DNA of 64,000 bases from Polyangia bacterium (lineage in GTDB: Bacteria; Myxococcota_A; Polyangia; Fen-1088). The notes beneath the pieces are model-generated. The model was not told the DNA's origin. It saw only the letters and a list, made by a program, of their open reading frames with translations, and did no database searches. The translations under genes were made by a program, and so were the position numbers. The stretch covers positions 33,172 to 97,171 of the forward strand of contig DATATI010000053.1 in the NCBI GenBank assembly GCA_036268875.1, given 5' to 3'. Position 1 is the stretch's first letter. The number at the start of each line of letters is the position of its first letter. Shown here in pieces: positions 35,351 through 45,067 of this stretch.

Positions 35351-36484
35351 ATGATGCTGGGTGATGGCCGCCCGGCCTGGATGGTCGGCGCAGCGTTGGC
35401 TTCCGTGCTGGTCATCGCCGGCTGCGACGGTCAAACGTACTCGCTGGGAATCAACTGCCTAGGGCTGAAGGGTACCGACCGCGATTTGCAGGCGGCCCTC
35501 GACACCCAGACCCAGGTGGTGCTCTGCCCGCGCGCGATCTTCACCCTGGACGCGCCGGTGATCCTGCGCAGCCCGGGCAACATCCTCGAGACGTTGGGGC
35601 GCCCCACCGATCCAGCCGAGATGGCCACCATTATCTTGAGCGCGAACTTTTCCAGCCTGGACGTCGGCATTGGCGCGCCCGCCAGCAACGTCCACATCAA
35701 CAGCGTGCGCATCGATGGCAACCGGCGCACGCTGGGCCCGCGCGGCAGCCGTTTTCAGCTATTGGGCATGGGTATCGGCAACGGCTATCAGCTGATCAAC
35801 AACGTGTTCGCCGATTCGCCGGGATGGACGCACGTGCACATCATCGAGCCCTGTGATTCGTCGATGATCGTGGGCAACATCGTCGAAGGCGGATCGCAGA
35901 CCCACGACGCCACCGGCAACTTCTCCGACGGGCTTTCGATCTCCTGCGCCCACACCCTGATCGCCAACAACGTCATCAACAACGTGTCCAGCGTGGGCAT
36001 CGTCTACTTCGGCGGCCCCGGCACCATCATCCGCGACAACACCATCAGCCAGACCACCAACGGCGCGTCGTCGGGGATCAACGTCGGCGACGCCGTTCGC
36101 CTGGACCACACCGGCGTGGTGATCAGCGGCAACACCATCAAGGCGACGGCGCCCGGCTACTTCGACCTCGGCCTGGCTGCCGGCCTGCGCGTGTGGCTGC
36201 CCTTGCCGCGCCAGCCGAACATCACGGGCATCACCGTGACCGGCAACGTCATCTCGGGCATGAGCCGCTACGGACTGTCCGTCGACGGCTGTCTGAGCTG
36301 CGACATCGAGAACAACCAGGTGGTCGACTGGCAGCCGTTGACCGCCACGCCCGCCGCCGGCTGCCCGCCCTCGGCGGCCTACATCGCCAACGTCAGCGGC
36401 GGCCACGCCGACGGCAACATCCAGCCCGGTTACGTCGACGCCAACATCGACGGCTGCGTGGGCCTGCCGAACGCGGCGCCGTAG
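35351..36484 (+). CDS. Right-handed parallel beta-helix lipoprotein
   Basis: About 377 residues with a lipoprotein signal (lipobox VIAGC) and a long series of PbH1-like coils: INNVFADSPGWTHVHII, IVGNIVEGGSQ, IANNVINNVSSVGIVYF, IRDNTISQT, ISGNTIKAT and VTGNVISGMSRYGLSV. Such helices often bind or cleave polysaccharides. No catalytic set of a named polysaccharide lyase is recognised, so binding or lyase activity is only a possibility. Start 35351 or 35354. Confidence 0.85.
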   Translation: MMLGDGRPAWMVGAALASVLVIAGCDGQTYSLGINCLGLKGTDRDLQAALDTQTQVVLCPRAIFTLDAPVILRSPGNILETLGRPTDPAEMATIILSANFSSLDVGIGAPASNVHINSVRIDGNRRTLGPRGSRFQLLGMGIGNGYQLINNVFADSPGWTHVHIIEPCDSSMIVGNIVEGGSQTHDATGNFSDGLSISCAHTLIANNVINNVSSVGIVYFGGPGTIIRDNTISQTTNGASSGINVGDAVRLDHTGVVISGNTIKATAPGYFDLGLAAGLRVWLPLPRQPNITGITVTGNVISGMSRYGLSVDGCLSCDIENNQVVDWQPLTATPAAGCPPSAAYIANVSGGHADGNIQPGYVDANIDGCVGLPNAAP

Positions 36485-36493
36485 GCGCGCGGA

Positions 36494-37780
36494 CTACGCC
36501 GCGGGCGCTTCGTTGAAGTCAGCGGCCAGCGCGCGCGCCTCGACGATGTTGTCTTCGATCGCGCAGTACGTCCAACCGCCGTAGCGGCCGATGGAGTAAA
36601 CCCCGCTGGCCTGTAGCACGCGCGACAGGCGCCGGTGCTCGGCCAGCGAGGCGCGGGTGATGTGGACATACGCCGGATCCATCACCACCGCGTGCTCCGC
36701 CACCAGGCGGTGACCGTCGGTGATTCCCAGCCGTTGCAGATCGCCGAGCACGCGCGCCCGCGCCGCATCGACGTCGACGACCGCGTCGCGTGGATAGCCA
36801 AGCTCGACGTACAGGCTCAAACGATCGCTGTCGAAGATGTTGTCGTAGTACCCGATGCGATAAAACGACACCGCCGGATCGGGGAAGTACACCCAGTGCA
36901 CGCCGCTTTGCCCTTTGCGGTCAAAGCCGAGATTGAAAACCAGCACCTTGTTCCAGCTGAACGCAGCGGCGTCGAACGAAAGACCCGCCGCCGTCGCCAG
37001 CCGTGGAAACGGCGCCGACGAGATCAGCCGTTCAAAACGAATTTCGCGCTTGGGGGTGCGGGCCACCCGGCGGCGCAAATCGATCGCCAGCAGCGGTTCG
37101 TTCAAGGCGATGCCGCCGTCGCGCCCCTCGCCGGCCAGCGCCTTGACGTACTGGATGGCGCCGCCTTCCGGGTATGTGAAGGTGGCGTTGTAGCTGGCGT
37201 TGTCCGGCATCTTCATGTTGCGGACGATCTCGTCGACGTTGGCGTGCGGAAAAAACCGCCCCATGGCGTCGCGGTCCAGCGCGCCAAGGTCGCAGGCATA
37301 GAGCTTCTCGTTATAGGGAATCAAGAACTTCTCGGCGATCGAGCGGCCAAAGCGCGCGTACAGCATGGCCTTGAAGTTGTCCTCGGGCGGCGGCGGGCCG
37401 CCGTCGCCGCGAGCGGCGGCGCGGGCAAAATATAGATCGTGCAGGCAGTCGATGAATTCGTCTTGAGGCAGCTGGTGGATGTTCTTCTGAAACGGAAAGT
37501 CGATCATCCGCTGCCCGTAACGAATGAATGACTTTTTGTGGACGGTGCGGATGATCTGCCCGGGCATGCGCGCGCGCAGCCACGCTTCGATCTCGGGGTG
37601 CTTGAAGTGAAAGAAGTGCCCGGAGTAGTCCCAGGTGAACCCGTCGCGCACGACCGTCTTGCAGTAACCGCCGACCGCGGCGTCGGCCTCCAGCACCAGA
37701 TAGTCACGATCGCGCAGCGCCGCGGCCAGGGCCAGTCCGCTGATCCCGGCGCCGACGATCAAATGCCTTACGGATTCCAT
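36494..37780 (-). CDS. FAD-dependent oxidoreductase, UDP-galactopyranose mutase/amine oxidase-like
   Basis: A 428-residue flavoprotein. The dinucleotide-binding motif is [17 protein letters not shown] with [14 protein letters not shown] after it. Next comes the block [12 protein letters not shown] and a C-terminal FAD motif ([20 protein letters not shown]). The pattern is that of UDP-galactopyranose mutase-like and protoporphyrinogen-oxidase-like proteins often found with surface polysaccharide genes. The exact reaction cannot be read from the sequence. Isolated on the minus strand. Confidence 0.82.
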   Translation of the reverse strand: MESVRHLIVGAGISGLALAAALRDRDYLVLEADAAVGGYCKTVVRDGFTWDYSGHFFHFKHPEIEAWLRARMPGQIIRTVHKKSFIRYGQRMIDFPFQKNIHQLPQDEFIDCLHDLYFARAAARGDGGPPPPEDNFKAMLYARFGRSIAEKFLIPYNEKLYACDLGALDRDAMGRFFPHANVDEIVRNMKMPDNASYNATFTYPEGGAIQYVKALAGEGRDGGIALNEPLLAIDLRRRVARTPKREIRFERLISSAPFPRLATAAGLSFDAAAFSWNKVLVFNLGFDRKGQSGVHWVYFPDPAVSFYRIGYYDNIFDSDRLSLYVELGYPRDAVVDVDAARARVLGDLQRLGITDGHRLVAEHAVVMDPAYVHITRASLAEHRRLSRVLQASGVYSIGRYGGWTYCAIEDNIVEARALAADFNEAPAA

Positions 37781-37901
37781 TCATGGGCAGCGTACTACAG
37801 AGCGGGACCGCAGAGCATGGCCGGGCCGGTCGCTGTGGAGGGGATTTTTTTGGCGTGCGGCGGCTACGCCAGCGGACGCCACAAAATCTCTCCCCGGTGC
37901 A

Positions 37902-40007
37902 CTAGTGCTCGCTACGCAGATTGTCCTGCCACGGCGACTGCACGCCGCTGTCACACAACCAGAAGAACAGCGCCCGCTGTTCCAAATACTCCAGCGTCGC
38001 GATCTCCACCAGGACCGGCGACATCGCGTCGATGGCGATGCCTTCCCATTCAAAACCGGGGATGCCATGGGTCATGGCGCGCAGGCCGGAGGTGGTGATC
38101 TTGTCTCGGCAACGCCACAGGTGCTGCACGGTCATCGCCGCTGCCTGGCCAAAGATGGCAGGTGGATTCAGCTCGGTCGGAAGAGCGACGCGATCGAGGC
38201 CCGCGCTCCAGCACAGCCAGCACAGGCTGTTCCATTCGCGGCGCGCCGCCCGCATCAGCGTCGGCAACGAATCGCGCGCCAGCGGAAGCTGTTCGTCGAC
38301 CTTGACCAGCGTCGGTTGCGGCTCGACCGCCGGCTTGGCGCCGGTGGGGGGGGCATCTTCGTCGTCGTCGACGACGATCTCCTCGAACTCCCATTCTTCC
38401 AGCGCCACCGGGCCCTCCGGTAACAGGGCGGACAGATCGGGTAACAGCCAAGGACGTGGGTGATGTCCGTCGGCGCGCAACAGCGCGGCGGTGGCCTCGC
38501 GGATGGCCATCAAGCGGGTGGCGAACTTTTGAATCGTCGCGCGTACGGCCGCCAGATCCTGCTCGGGCTTGTCGGGTACCTCGCTGTACAACGTCTCGAC
38601 GGTGCGGCGGGCAGGCCAGAAATCAAAAACCGGGAACAACGCCCGGCCATAGCCCAGCAAGAAAGTGCGTTGCTCTTCCCACTCGGGCGGCAGGCTCTCG
38701 GCGTCGACCCGCGCGGCGATGGGGTGGCCGCGGTGCAACTCCAGCAGCGCGCGCGTGACCTTTCCCTCGTGCAGCCCCGGATCCAGCAGCAGCGCCGCAC
38801 AGACCAGATCCATCGAAATATCGTCGGCGCCGTCGCGGGCGGCGGCGATGGCGCGCAACAGCTGGGCCGCGTCGGCGCCACGGCCGAACCCGTTCACCAG
38901 CAGAGGAAGCTGTCCGTTGGCGACCTTCATCATCTCCATCGCCAGCTCGCTGGCCGACTGGCTGGTCAAGGGCAGCTGCAGGCCGGCCAGGCGCAGACGC
39001 AGCTCGTCCGCCGAGCGCGCGGCCGATGCGGCGCGCGCCGCCGCCAGCACCGATTCGCCCATGCGGCCTTGTGCTTCCAATTCGTCGGCCAAGGCCAGCC
39101 AGCGTTCGGCGTCGCTGGCCTGGATGCCGTCGTTCGCCGCCGGCTCGGCGGCCAGCGCCGGCGATAGGGCCACCTCTTCGTTGGTGCGGGCGACCCCCAG
39201 GTTGAACCGCCGCACCTCGGTGCCGCCTTCGTCGTACAGGGTCCACTGGCCGACAGCCTGATCGCGATCGAACGCGCCGCGCTCCTCGGTGATGCGACTG
39301 TTGCTGAAGACCCCGGCCCTTAGATTCGCTCGATGATAGACACCGTCGCGTTTCCCGGCGCGAAACGACGATTCTTCCAGCAGGGCCCCGTCAGCTTGGA
39401 ATCGCTGCCACAACCCGTTCGCCAGGCCGGCGTCGAACTCGTCGCGTTCCAGCAGCACACCGTTGCGCGCCCAGCGCATCCACACACCTTGGGGCTGCGC
39501 GGTTTCGGTATACGCGCCGACGATCCAGCGATCGGCCTGCTCTTCGAAGCGCGCACCGGCCAGCACCGACTGTGGCCGCGGCGGAAACGGCTTGCCACTG
39601 GGCAAGATGTGCGCGTCGTTGCGATCGTACCAGCGCTGTTCGACGAACGATCCGTGGTCGTAATCAAGCTGCATCCGCCACGCGCCCGTCGGCACGCAGC
39701 ACACTTGCAAGGGCTCGGTGGTCGGGGCTTCGCAGCCGTGCACGGTGACCGTGCCGTGTGGTTTGCCACCTTCGTACGGCGTTTCGCGGGCCAGCGATCC
39801 GTCAGGGTGATAAAGGCGGGCGATCCCTTCGGCGGCGTCGGCGCGATAGGTGATCTCAGAGCGCAGGGTTCCGTCGCCGCGCCAGCCGCGGGTCAGCCCA
39901 TGGCGACGGCCTTCATCGTCGGTGTCGCTCACCTGCCATTCGTTGGCCTTCTCGACCCAGACCGCGGCGGCGGGAACTTCGGCGGGACGCTGCTCAGATC
40001 CAGCCAT
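37902..40007 (-). CDS. MORN/YwqK-like repeat protein
   Basis: The 701-residue protein has no signal peptide. Its first third contains MORN_2/YwqK-type repeats (DDEGRRHGLTRGWRGDGTL, YEGGKPHGTVTVHG, LLERDEFDAGLANGLWQRF). The rest is mainly helical (ALADELEAQGRMGESVLAAARAA, with repeat-like spacing) and includes an acidic stretch (EEIVVDDDEDAPP). No enzyme motif is visible; probably a cytoplasmic scaffold or interaction protein. It lies 48 bp after yacG on the same strand. Confidence 0.8.
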   Translation of the reverse strand: MAGSEQRPAEVPAAAVWVEKANEWQVSDTDDEGRRHGLTRGWRGDGTLRSEITYRADAAEGIARLYHPDGSLARETPYEGGKPHGTVTVHGCEAPTTEPLQVCCVPTGAWRMQLDYDHGSFVEQRWYDRNDAHILPSGKPFPPRPQSVLAGARFEEQADRWIVGAYTETAQPQGVWMRWARNGVLLERDEFDAGLANGLWQRFQADGALLEESSFRAGKRDGVYHRANLRAGVFSNSRITEERGAFDRDQAVGQWTLYDEGGTEVRRFNLGVARTNEEVALSPALAAEPAANDGIQASDAERWLALADELEAQGRMGESVLAAARAASAARSADELRLRLAGLQLPLTSQSASELAMEMMKVANGQLPLLVNGFGRGADAAQLLRAIAAARDGADDISMDLVCAALLLDPGLHEGKVTRALLELHRGHPIAARVDAESLPPEWEEQRTFLLGYGRALFPVFDFWPARRTVETLYSEVPDKPEQDLAAVRATIQKFATRLMAIREATAALLRADGHHPRPWLLPDLSALLPEGPVALEEWEFEEIVVDDDEDAPPTGAKPAVEPQPTLVKVDEQLPLARDSLPTLMRAARREWNSLCWLCWSAGLDRVALPTELNPPAIFGQAAAMTVQHLWRCRDKITTSGLRAMTHGIPGFEWEGIAIDAMSPVLVEIATLEYLEQRALFFWLCDSGVQSPWQDNLRSEH

Positions 40008-40055
40008 GGGGCAAAGATAGCGTGAAATTCCGGTGGCGGGCGCGAAAAGCCAGCG

Positions 40056-40280
40056 TCAGTTCATGTCGGGATCGTCGCCGTCCGAGTCGGCGGGCGTTCC
40101 CGTGGGCAGACCGCTGTCCAGGTCCTCTTCCGACACCGGGGCGCAGATGCGATAGCTGGCGTTCAACCAGTTGCCGAGATCGGCAGAGCGGCAGCGCGCC
40201 GAACAGAAAGGATGATAGGGGCCGGCAGCGGCGCCTTCGTCCAACGGATTTCGACAGGTGGGGCACTTCCTTCCGGCCAC
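40056..40280 (-). CDS. yacG: DNA gyrase inhibitor YacG-type zinc protein
   Basis: A 74-residue protein with the YacG zinc site CPTCRNP...PFCSARC (two Cys pairs) followed by RSADLGNWLNASYRI, a near-exact family signature. YacG binds GyrB and limits gyrase activity. GTG at 40280 is chosen because homologues start a few residues before the first Cys pair; the longer frame to 40436 adds unrelated sequence. The acidic tail (EEDLDSG, DSDGDDPD) is typical. Confidence 0.88.
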   Translation of the reverse strand: MAGRKCPTCRNPLDEGAAAGPYHPFCSARCRSADLGNWLNASYRICAPVSEEDLDSGLPTGTPADSDGDDPDMN

Positions 40281-40469
40281 CCTGCAAAGATAAGCGGGGC
40301 CGTTTCGTCCGTCCAGTGACGGCCTGCGCCACCTGGACGCCGCTTCGGCAAATATCCGGAACATGGTGCCGGGAAGGTTGTGGAAACGATTTTGGAAGGG
40401 TAAAAGTAGCGGGATCATGGCCAGGGGGGCGATCATTCCGCGCGCAATCGGCGCATTTTACGGTCGATC

Positions 40470-41858
40470 GTGACCGAGACGCCGTCCCCGCCGGGGACCT
40501 CCGAGGTCGATCGCCGCCGGGCCGCCGCGCTGGAGCGTTACGCGATCCTGGGCAGCCCCGCCGAGCCAGCCTTCGATCGTTTGTGTCAGGCGGCGGCCAA
40601 GCTTCTGCGCACGCCGTCGGCGGTGGTCGTGTTCGCGGATGGCGCGCGCGGCTGGTACAAATCGTGTTGCGGGTTTCGCGAGCCGCAGACCGCCGGCGGG
40701 ACCGCGCTGTTCGAGGCGACCCTCGATCAGGATGGCGTCCTGCTGCTTGAAGACGCGGCCAGCGATCTGCGCTTTCGCAACGACGAATGGGTGCGCGGCA
40801 TGCCGTGGGTGCGGTTCTTCGCCGGTGCGCCGTTGCGCACGCCAGAAGGCGTGAACGTGGGCACGCTGGCGGTGTTCGATTCCGTGCCGCGCACGCCATC
40901 GGAGATGGACTGCGAGGCGCTGCTGACGCTGGCGGCGGTGGTGATGGACGAAGCCGAGCTGCGGGCCGGCGCCGGCCATCGCGAAGGCGGACGCAGCGAG
41001 ACCAGCAGCGCGCAGGATGAGCGGTTGGCCTCGCTGGGCACGCTGGCGGCCGGCGTGGCGCACGAGATCAACAACCCGCTGACGTACGTGCTGGCCAACG
41101 TCGGCTTCGTCGCCGATCGCCTGGATCGCCTGGGCCGCAGCCTGCCGTCGGGTGTGACGCTGAAGTGGGCCGACGAACTGGGCGAGCTGGGCGCCGCGCT
41201 GGCCGAGGCGCACGAGGGCGCGTTGCGCGTGCGGCGCATCGTGCGCGATCTGCGCATCCTGTCGCAGAACGACGAAGAAAAGTCGGTGGCTGTCGATCTG
41301 CACCGCGCGCTGGAGTCGGCGATCACCGTCGCTTTGAACGAGATCGGACCGCGCGCGCGGCTGGTCCGTCAGTTCGGCCCGGTGCCGCCGGTCGACGCCA
41401 ACGAGGCGCGCCTGGCCCAGCTGTTCTTGAACCTGCTGGTGAACGCCGCGCAAGCCATTCGTCCCGGCGCCGCCGCCGCCGCCAGCGGATCCGACGGCAA
41501 CGAGATCCGCGTGAGCACCGAGACCGACGCCGTCGGCCGCGCGGTGGTGCGCGTTCAGGACACTGGCAGCGGGATCGCCGGCGACGCCATCGGGCGGGTG
41601 TTCGATCCGTTCTTCACCACCAAGCCCTTGGGCGGGGGCCTCGGGTTGGGTTTGTTCGTCTGTCACGGGATCGTCAAGGCGTTGGGTGGCGACATCACCG
41701 TCGACAGCGCGCCCGGGCAGGGCACCACCTTTCGCGTGACCTTGCCGGCCAGCGAGCACGCGGCGTCGGTTGGCGAACAGCGGGCAGGCGACAGCGCCGA
41801 CGAGCACACGCCGCCGCCCGGCGAGAGCCCGCCGCGTCCGGTCTCTCCCACAAAGTAG
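40470..41858 (+). CDS. GAF-domain sensor histidine kinase
   Basis: A 462-residue soluble kinase. A GAF domain (about 20-165; LCQAAAKLLRTPSAVVVFADG to GVNVGTLAVFD) senses an unknown ligand. The phosphoacceptor is in the H box GVAHEINNPLTY. The ATP-binding domain shows the N box NLLVNAAQAI, the G1 box VQDTGSGI, the F box FDPFFTTK and the G2 box GLGLGLFVCHGIVKALGG. No response regulator is adjacent, so this is an orphan kinase. GTG start; Pro-rich C-terminal tail. Confidence 0.93.
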   Translation: MTETPSPPGTSEVDRRRAAALERYAILGSPAEPAFDRLCQAAAKLLRTPSAVVVFADGARGWYKSCCGFREPQTAGGTALFEATLDQDGVLLLEDAASDLRFRNDEWVRGMPWVRFFAGAPLRTPEGVNVGTLAVFDSVPRTPSEMDCEALLTLAAVVMDEAELRAGAGHREGGRSETSSAQDERLASLGTLAAGVAHEINNPLTYVLANVGFVADRLDRLGRSLPSGVTLKWADELGELGAALAEAHEGALRVRRIVRDLRILSQNDEEKSVAVDLHRALESAITVALNEIGPRARLVRQFGPVPPVDANEARLAQLFLNLLVNAAQAIRPGAAAAASGSDGNEIRVSTETDAVGRAVVRVQDTGSGIAGDAIGRVFDPFFTTKPLGGGLGLGLFVCHGIVKALGGDITVDSAPGQGTTFRVTLPASEHAASVGEQRAGDSADEHTPPPGESPPRPVSPTK

Positions 41859-41936
41859 GCAGAGAGATCGCGCGATCGCGCGCGCAAGCAGGATTCCGTC
41901 GCCGGTTTCGGGTAGAAAGAAACCCGCTTGTCACAG

Positions 41937-43133
41937 ATGAGAGATCTCGTGCGATCGCTGCGCCGATTGCCGCGGTTGGTGTGGTTGCTGGGATTGGCCA
42001 GCCTGCTGAACGACGTCTCCAGCGAAGCGATCTTTCCGTTGCTGCCGCTGTTCCTGTCGTCGCTGGGCGCGCCCATGCGGTTCCTGGGATTGATCGAAGG
42101 CAGCGCCGACGCCCTGTCCAGCGTCATCAAGATGATCGCCGGGCGCCTGTCCGATCGGGGGCCGCGCCGATTGATGGTGACCGGCGGCTATTTCATGCCG
42201 GCCATCGCCCGGGCGGTGATCGCGGTGGCGCTGGCGCCATGGCAGGTGCTGGCGGCGAGGCTGTTCGATCGCGCCGGGAAGGGCATTCGTTCTGGTCCGC
42301 GCGACGCCATGCTGGCCGATTCCGTCGATGCCAGCACGCGCGGGCGGGCCTTCGGCCTCAATCGATCGATGGATCACCTGGGCGCGGCCGTGGGGCCGCT
42401 CATCGCCTCGACCTTGCTGTGGCTGGGGGTGGGCCTGCGGTCGACGTTCGCGGTGGCGGCGGTGATCGGTCTTCTGGCCCCGTTGGTCTTGTTCTTTCGT
42501 CTGCGCGAACCGCGGGCGGCGGCGGGCGCGGCCGAAAAGACCGCGGCGACCAGCGTCAGCGGCGCGCGCCTGAAAAAAGGCTTTGCCCCTTATCTGATCG
42601 CCTGTGTCTTTTTTGCTCTGGGTAACTCATCCGATGCGTTCTTGCTGGTGCGGGCGCGCGAGGTCGGCTGGTCGGCGACGTCGTTGCCGCTCATCTGGTT
42701 GTTCCATCACCTGGTGAAATCGGCGGTGGCCATCCCGGGCGGCGCGCTGTCGGATCGCCATTCACGCGCGGTGGTGGTGGCGGCGGGATGGGCGGCGTAC
42801 GCGGCCACCTATCTCGGCTTTGGTTTCGCCAATGCGCGCTGGCAGATCTTCGCGCTGTTCGTGGCCTACGCGCTTTACCACGGCCTGGCCGAGGGCGCCG
42901 AGCGGGCCATCGTCGCCGATCTCTCGGAGACCGGCGCGCGCGGGCGGGCGTTCGGGCTTTATCACGGCTGCGTGGGCGTGGCGGCGCTGCCGGCGGGGCT
43001 GGCGACGGGCTTGTTGTGGGATGCGCTGGGCGCGCGCTGGGCGCTGGGCTTGAACGCAGGGTTCGCCGCGCTGGCGTCGCTGTTCCTGGCTTCACTGGCC
43101 TTCGGCGGTCCGCTGCGCCGGCGCGCCGGTTAG
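41937..43133 (+). CDS. MFS transporter
   Basis: A 398-residue 12-helix MFS protein. The loop 2-3 motif is degenerate (MIAGRLSDRGPRRLM), and FDRAGKGIRSGPRDAMLADSVD after helix 4 is a distinctive block shared by a bacterial MFS subgroup of unknown substrate. The second half repeats a similar loop (GGALSDRHSRAVVV). ATG at 41937 is preferred to the TTG at 41928. It follows the histidine kinase by about 80 bp, so co-transcription is possible. Confidence 0.88.
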   Translation: MRDLVRSLRRLPRLVWLLGLASLLNDVSSEAIFPLLPLFLSSLGAPMRFLGLIEGSADALSSVIKMIAGRLSDRGPRRLMVTGGYFMPAIARAVIAVALAPWQVLAARLFDRAGKGIRSGPRDAMLADSVDASTRGRAFGLNRSMDHLGAAVGPLIASTLLWLGVGLRSTFAVAAVIGLLAPLVLFFRLREPRAAAGAAEKTAATSVSGARLKKGFAPYLIACVFFALGNSSDAFLLVRAREVGWSATSLPLIWLFHHLVKSAVAIPGGALSDRHSRAVVVAAGWAAYAATYLGFGFANARWQIFALFVAYALYHGLAEGAERAIVADLSETGARGRAFGLYHGCVGVAALPAGLATGLLWDALGARWALGLNAGFAALASLFLASLAFGGPLRRRAG

Positions 43134-43274
43134 CGTCGGCCGATTTTCTTCCCAGCCACTCGGTCGCGCCACTTTCCCACGCCAGGCCAAAACCCCCAGG
43201 CCCGCGATGACGAGGCCGCTTCGCCACCCAACCACCCCCGCCATAGGGTCACTGGCGGCGCCACGCCACCAAAC

Positions 43275-44375
43275 CTAGCGCTGCACGCGCGCGTTGCCGC
43301 CTTTGACCAAGCTCTCGACTTCGGCCAGCGTTGCCATCGACGTGTCGCCGGGCGTGGTCATGGCCAGGGCGCCGTGGGCGGCGCCGTATTCCACCGCCTG
43401 CCCCAGATCGCCCTTCTCCATCAAGCCGTACACCAGGCCCGAAGCGAAGCTGTCGCCGCCGCCGACCCGGTCGTAGATCTCCAGGCCGGGGCCCTTGGTC
43501 GATTCGTGAAAGCGGCCGCCGCCCCAGGCCACCGCCGCCCAGTCGTTGATCGACGCCGACTTCACGGTGCGCAGGGTGGTGGCGATGACCTTGAAGTTCG
43601 GGAACTCCTTCGTCACCTCGGCGATCATCGCCTTGAAGTGGTCGGCCTCGACCGTGCTGAGATTGGCGTCCGTTCCTTCGACGGCAAAGCCCAGCGAGGC
43701 GGTGAAGTCCTCTTCGTTGCCGATCATCACGTCCACGTAATGAGCCAGCTTGCGGTTCACTTCCTGGGCGCGTTTCTGGCCGCCAAAGTTCTTCCACAGG
43801 CTGGGGCGGTAGTTCAGATCGAACGACACGATGGTGCCGTGTTTCTTCGCCGCCGCCATCGCTTCTTCGATCACGTCAGGGGTGGTCTCGGACAGGCCGG
43901 CGTAGATGCCGCCGGTGTGAAACCAGCGGACACCCTGCTTGCCGAAGATGTCTTCCCAGTCAACGTCGCCGCGTTTCAACTGGCTGGCCGCGGTGTGCCC
44001 GCGATCGGACACGCCCACCGCGCCGCGCACGCCGAAGCCGCGCTCGGTGAAGTTGAGGCCGTTGCGCGTCTTTCGCCCCAGACCGTCATAGGGCAGCCAT
44101 TTGATCAAAGAGGTGTCGACGCCGCCCTGGCAGATGAAATCTTCGATCAGCCGCCCCACCTCGTTGTCGGCGAACGCCGTCACCACCGCCGTGCGCAGAC
44201 CAAAACACTTGCGCAGGCCGCGCGCCACGTTGTACTCGCCGCCGCCTTCCCAGGCGCGAAAGCTGCGCGCGGTGCGGATGCGCATGTCGCCGGGATCCAG
44301 GCGCAACATGATCTCGCCCAGCGAGAGCTGATCAAAACGGCAAGCGGCTTTGTCTTTGACGCTGACGATGCTCAT
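43275..44375 (-). CDS. kdgK: 2-keto-3-deoxygluconate kinase, PfkB family
   Basis: A 366-residue pfkB sugar kinase: substrate-binding N-terminus (LGEIMLRLDPGD, WEGGGEYNVARGL) and the ATP/catalytic motif VGGGDSFASGLVYG, in which the Asp is the base. It follows KDPG aldolase with a 4-nt ATGA overlap, which points to phosphorylation of 2-keto-3-deoxygluconate from uronate breakdown. The hydrolase and lipoproteins upstream support a pectin route. Confidence 0.88.
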   Translation of the reverse strand: MSIVSVKDKAACRFDQLSLGEIMLRLDPGDMRIRTARSFRAWEGGGEYNVARGLRKCFGLRTAVVTAFADNEVGRLIEDFICQGGVDTSLIKWLPYDGLGRKTRNGLNFTERGFGVRGAVGVSDRGHTAASQLKRGDVDWEDIFGKQGVRWFHTGGIYAGLSETTPDVIEEAMAAAKKHGTIVSFDLNYRPSLWKNFGGQKRAQEVNRKLAHYVDVMIGNEEDFTASLGFAVEGTDANLSTVEADHFKAMIAEVTKEFPNFKVIATTLRTVKSASINDWAAVAWGGGRFHESTKGPGLEIYDRVGGGDSFASGLVYGLMEKGDLGQAVEYGAAHGALAMTTPGDTSMATLAEVESLVKGGNARVQR

Positions 44376-45028
44376 GAATGCTCCCGCCCCTTGACCCGCG
44401 ACACGGCCTCGGCGGCCAGGCGCGTGACCTCGGCAAAGTTGCGCGCCTTCAACAATTCGGGCGCCACCATCCAGCTTCCGCCCACTGCCACCACGGCCTT
44501 GAAGGCCAGGTAGTCGCCCAATTTTTCCAGGTTGATGCCGCCGGTGGGAATGAACCGCACCATCGCGTACGGCGCCGCGATCGCTTTGAGCGCCTTGATG
44601 CCGCCCAGCGATTCGGCGGGGAAGAATTTGACGATGTCGACGCCTTCGTCGAGGGCCATCTGGATCTCCGTCGGCGTGGCCACACCGGGAAACACCGGCA
44701 CGCCTTTCTCACGGCATCGATGCACCACCTTGGCGTTGAACCCGGGCGTGACGATGTACGTGGCGCCGGCGTCCAGCGCGCGATTGACCTGGTCTGGCTG
44801 CAGGACAGTGCCCGCGCCCAAGATGATGTCCTTGTCCTTGGCCATCTCCCTGATCGCCGCCTCGGCCGCCTCGGTCCGAAACGTCACCTCGGCCACCGGC
44901 AAGCCACCGGCCTTCAGCGCTTGGGCCAGCGGCGCGGCGTCCTCGGCGCGCTCGATGACGACCACCGGGACCAGACGACACTGGGCGATTTTGCTGACCA
45001 CGACAGAGACGGACTCGCTCGAAGGCAT
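44372..45028 (-). CDS. eda: KDPG/KHG aldolase
   Basis: A 218-residue class-I aldolase: VVVIERAEDAAPLAQAL, the acid/base Glu in AEVTFRTEAAE, and the Schiff-base Lys in VDIVKFFPAES, followed by RFIPTGGINLEKL. It cleaves 2-keto-3-deoxy-6-phosphogluconate to pyruvate and glyceraldehyde-3-phosphate. GGAGGA precedes the ATG. With kdgK it forms the last two steps of uronate catabolism. Confidence 0.95.
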   Translation of the reverse strand: MPSSESVSVVVSKIAQCRLVPVVVIERAEDAAPLAQALKAGGLPVAEVTFRTEAAEAAIREMAKDKDIILGAGTVLQPDQVNRALDAGATYIVTPGFNAKVVHRCREKGVPVFPGVATPTEIQMALDEGVDIVKFFPAESLGGIKALKAIAAPYAMVRFIPTGGINLEKLGDYLAFKAVVAVGGSWMVAPELLKARNFAEVTRLAAEAVSRVKGREHS

Positions 45029-45067
45029 GAATGGATTCCTCCACGATTGGTTCAGACAGTCCAGCGG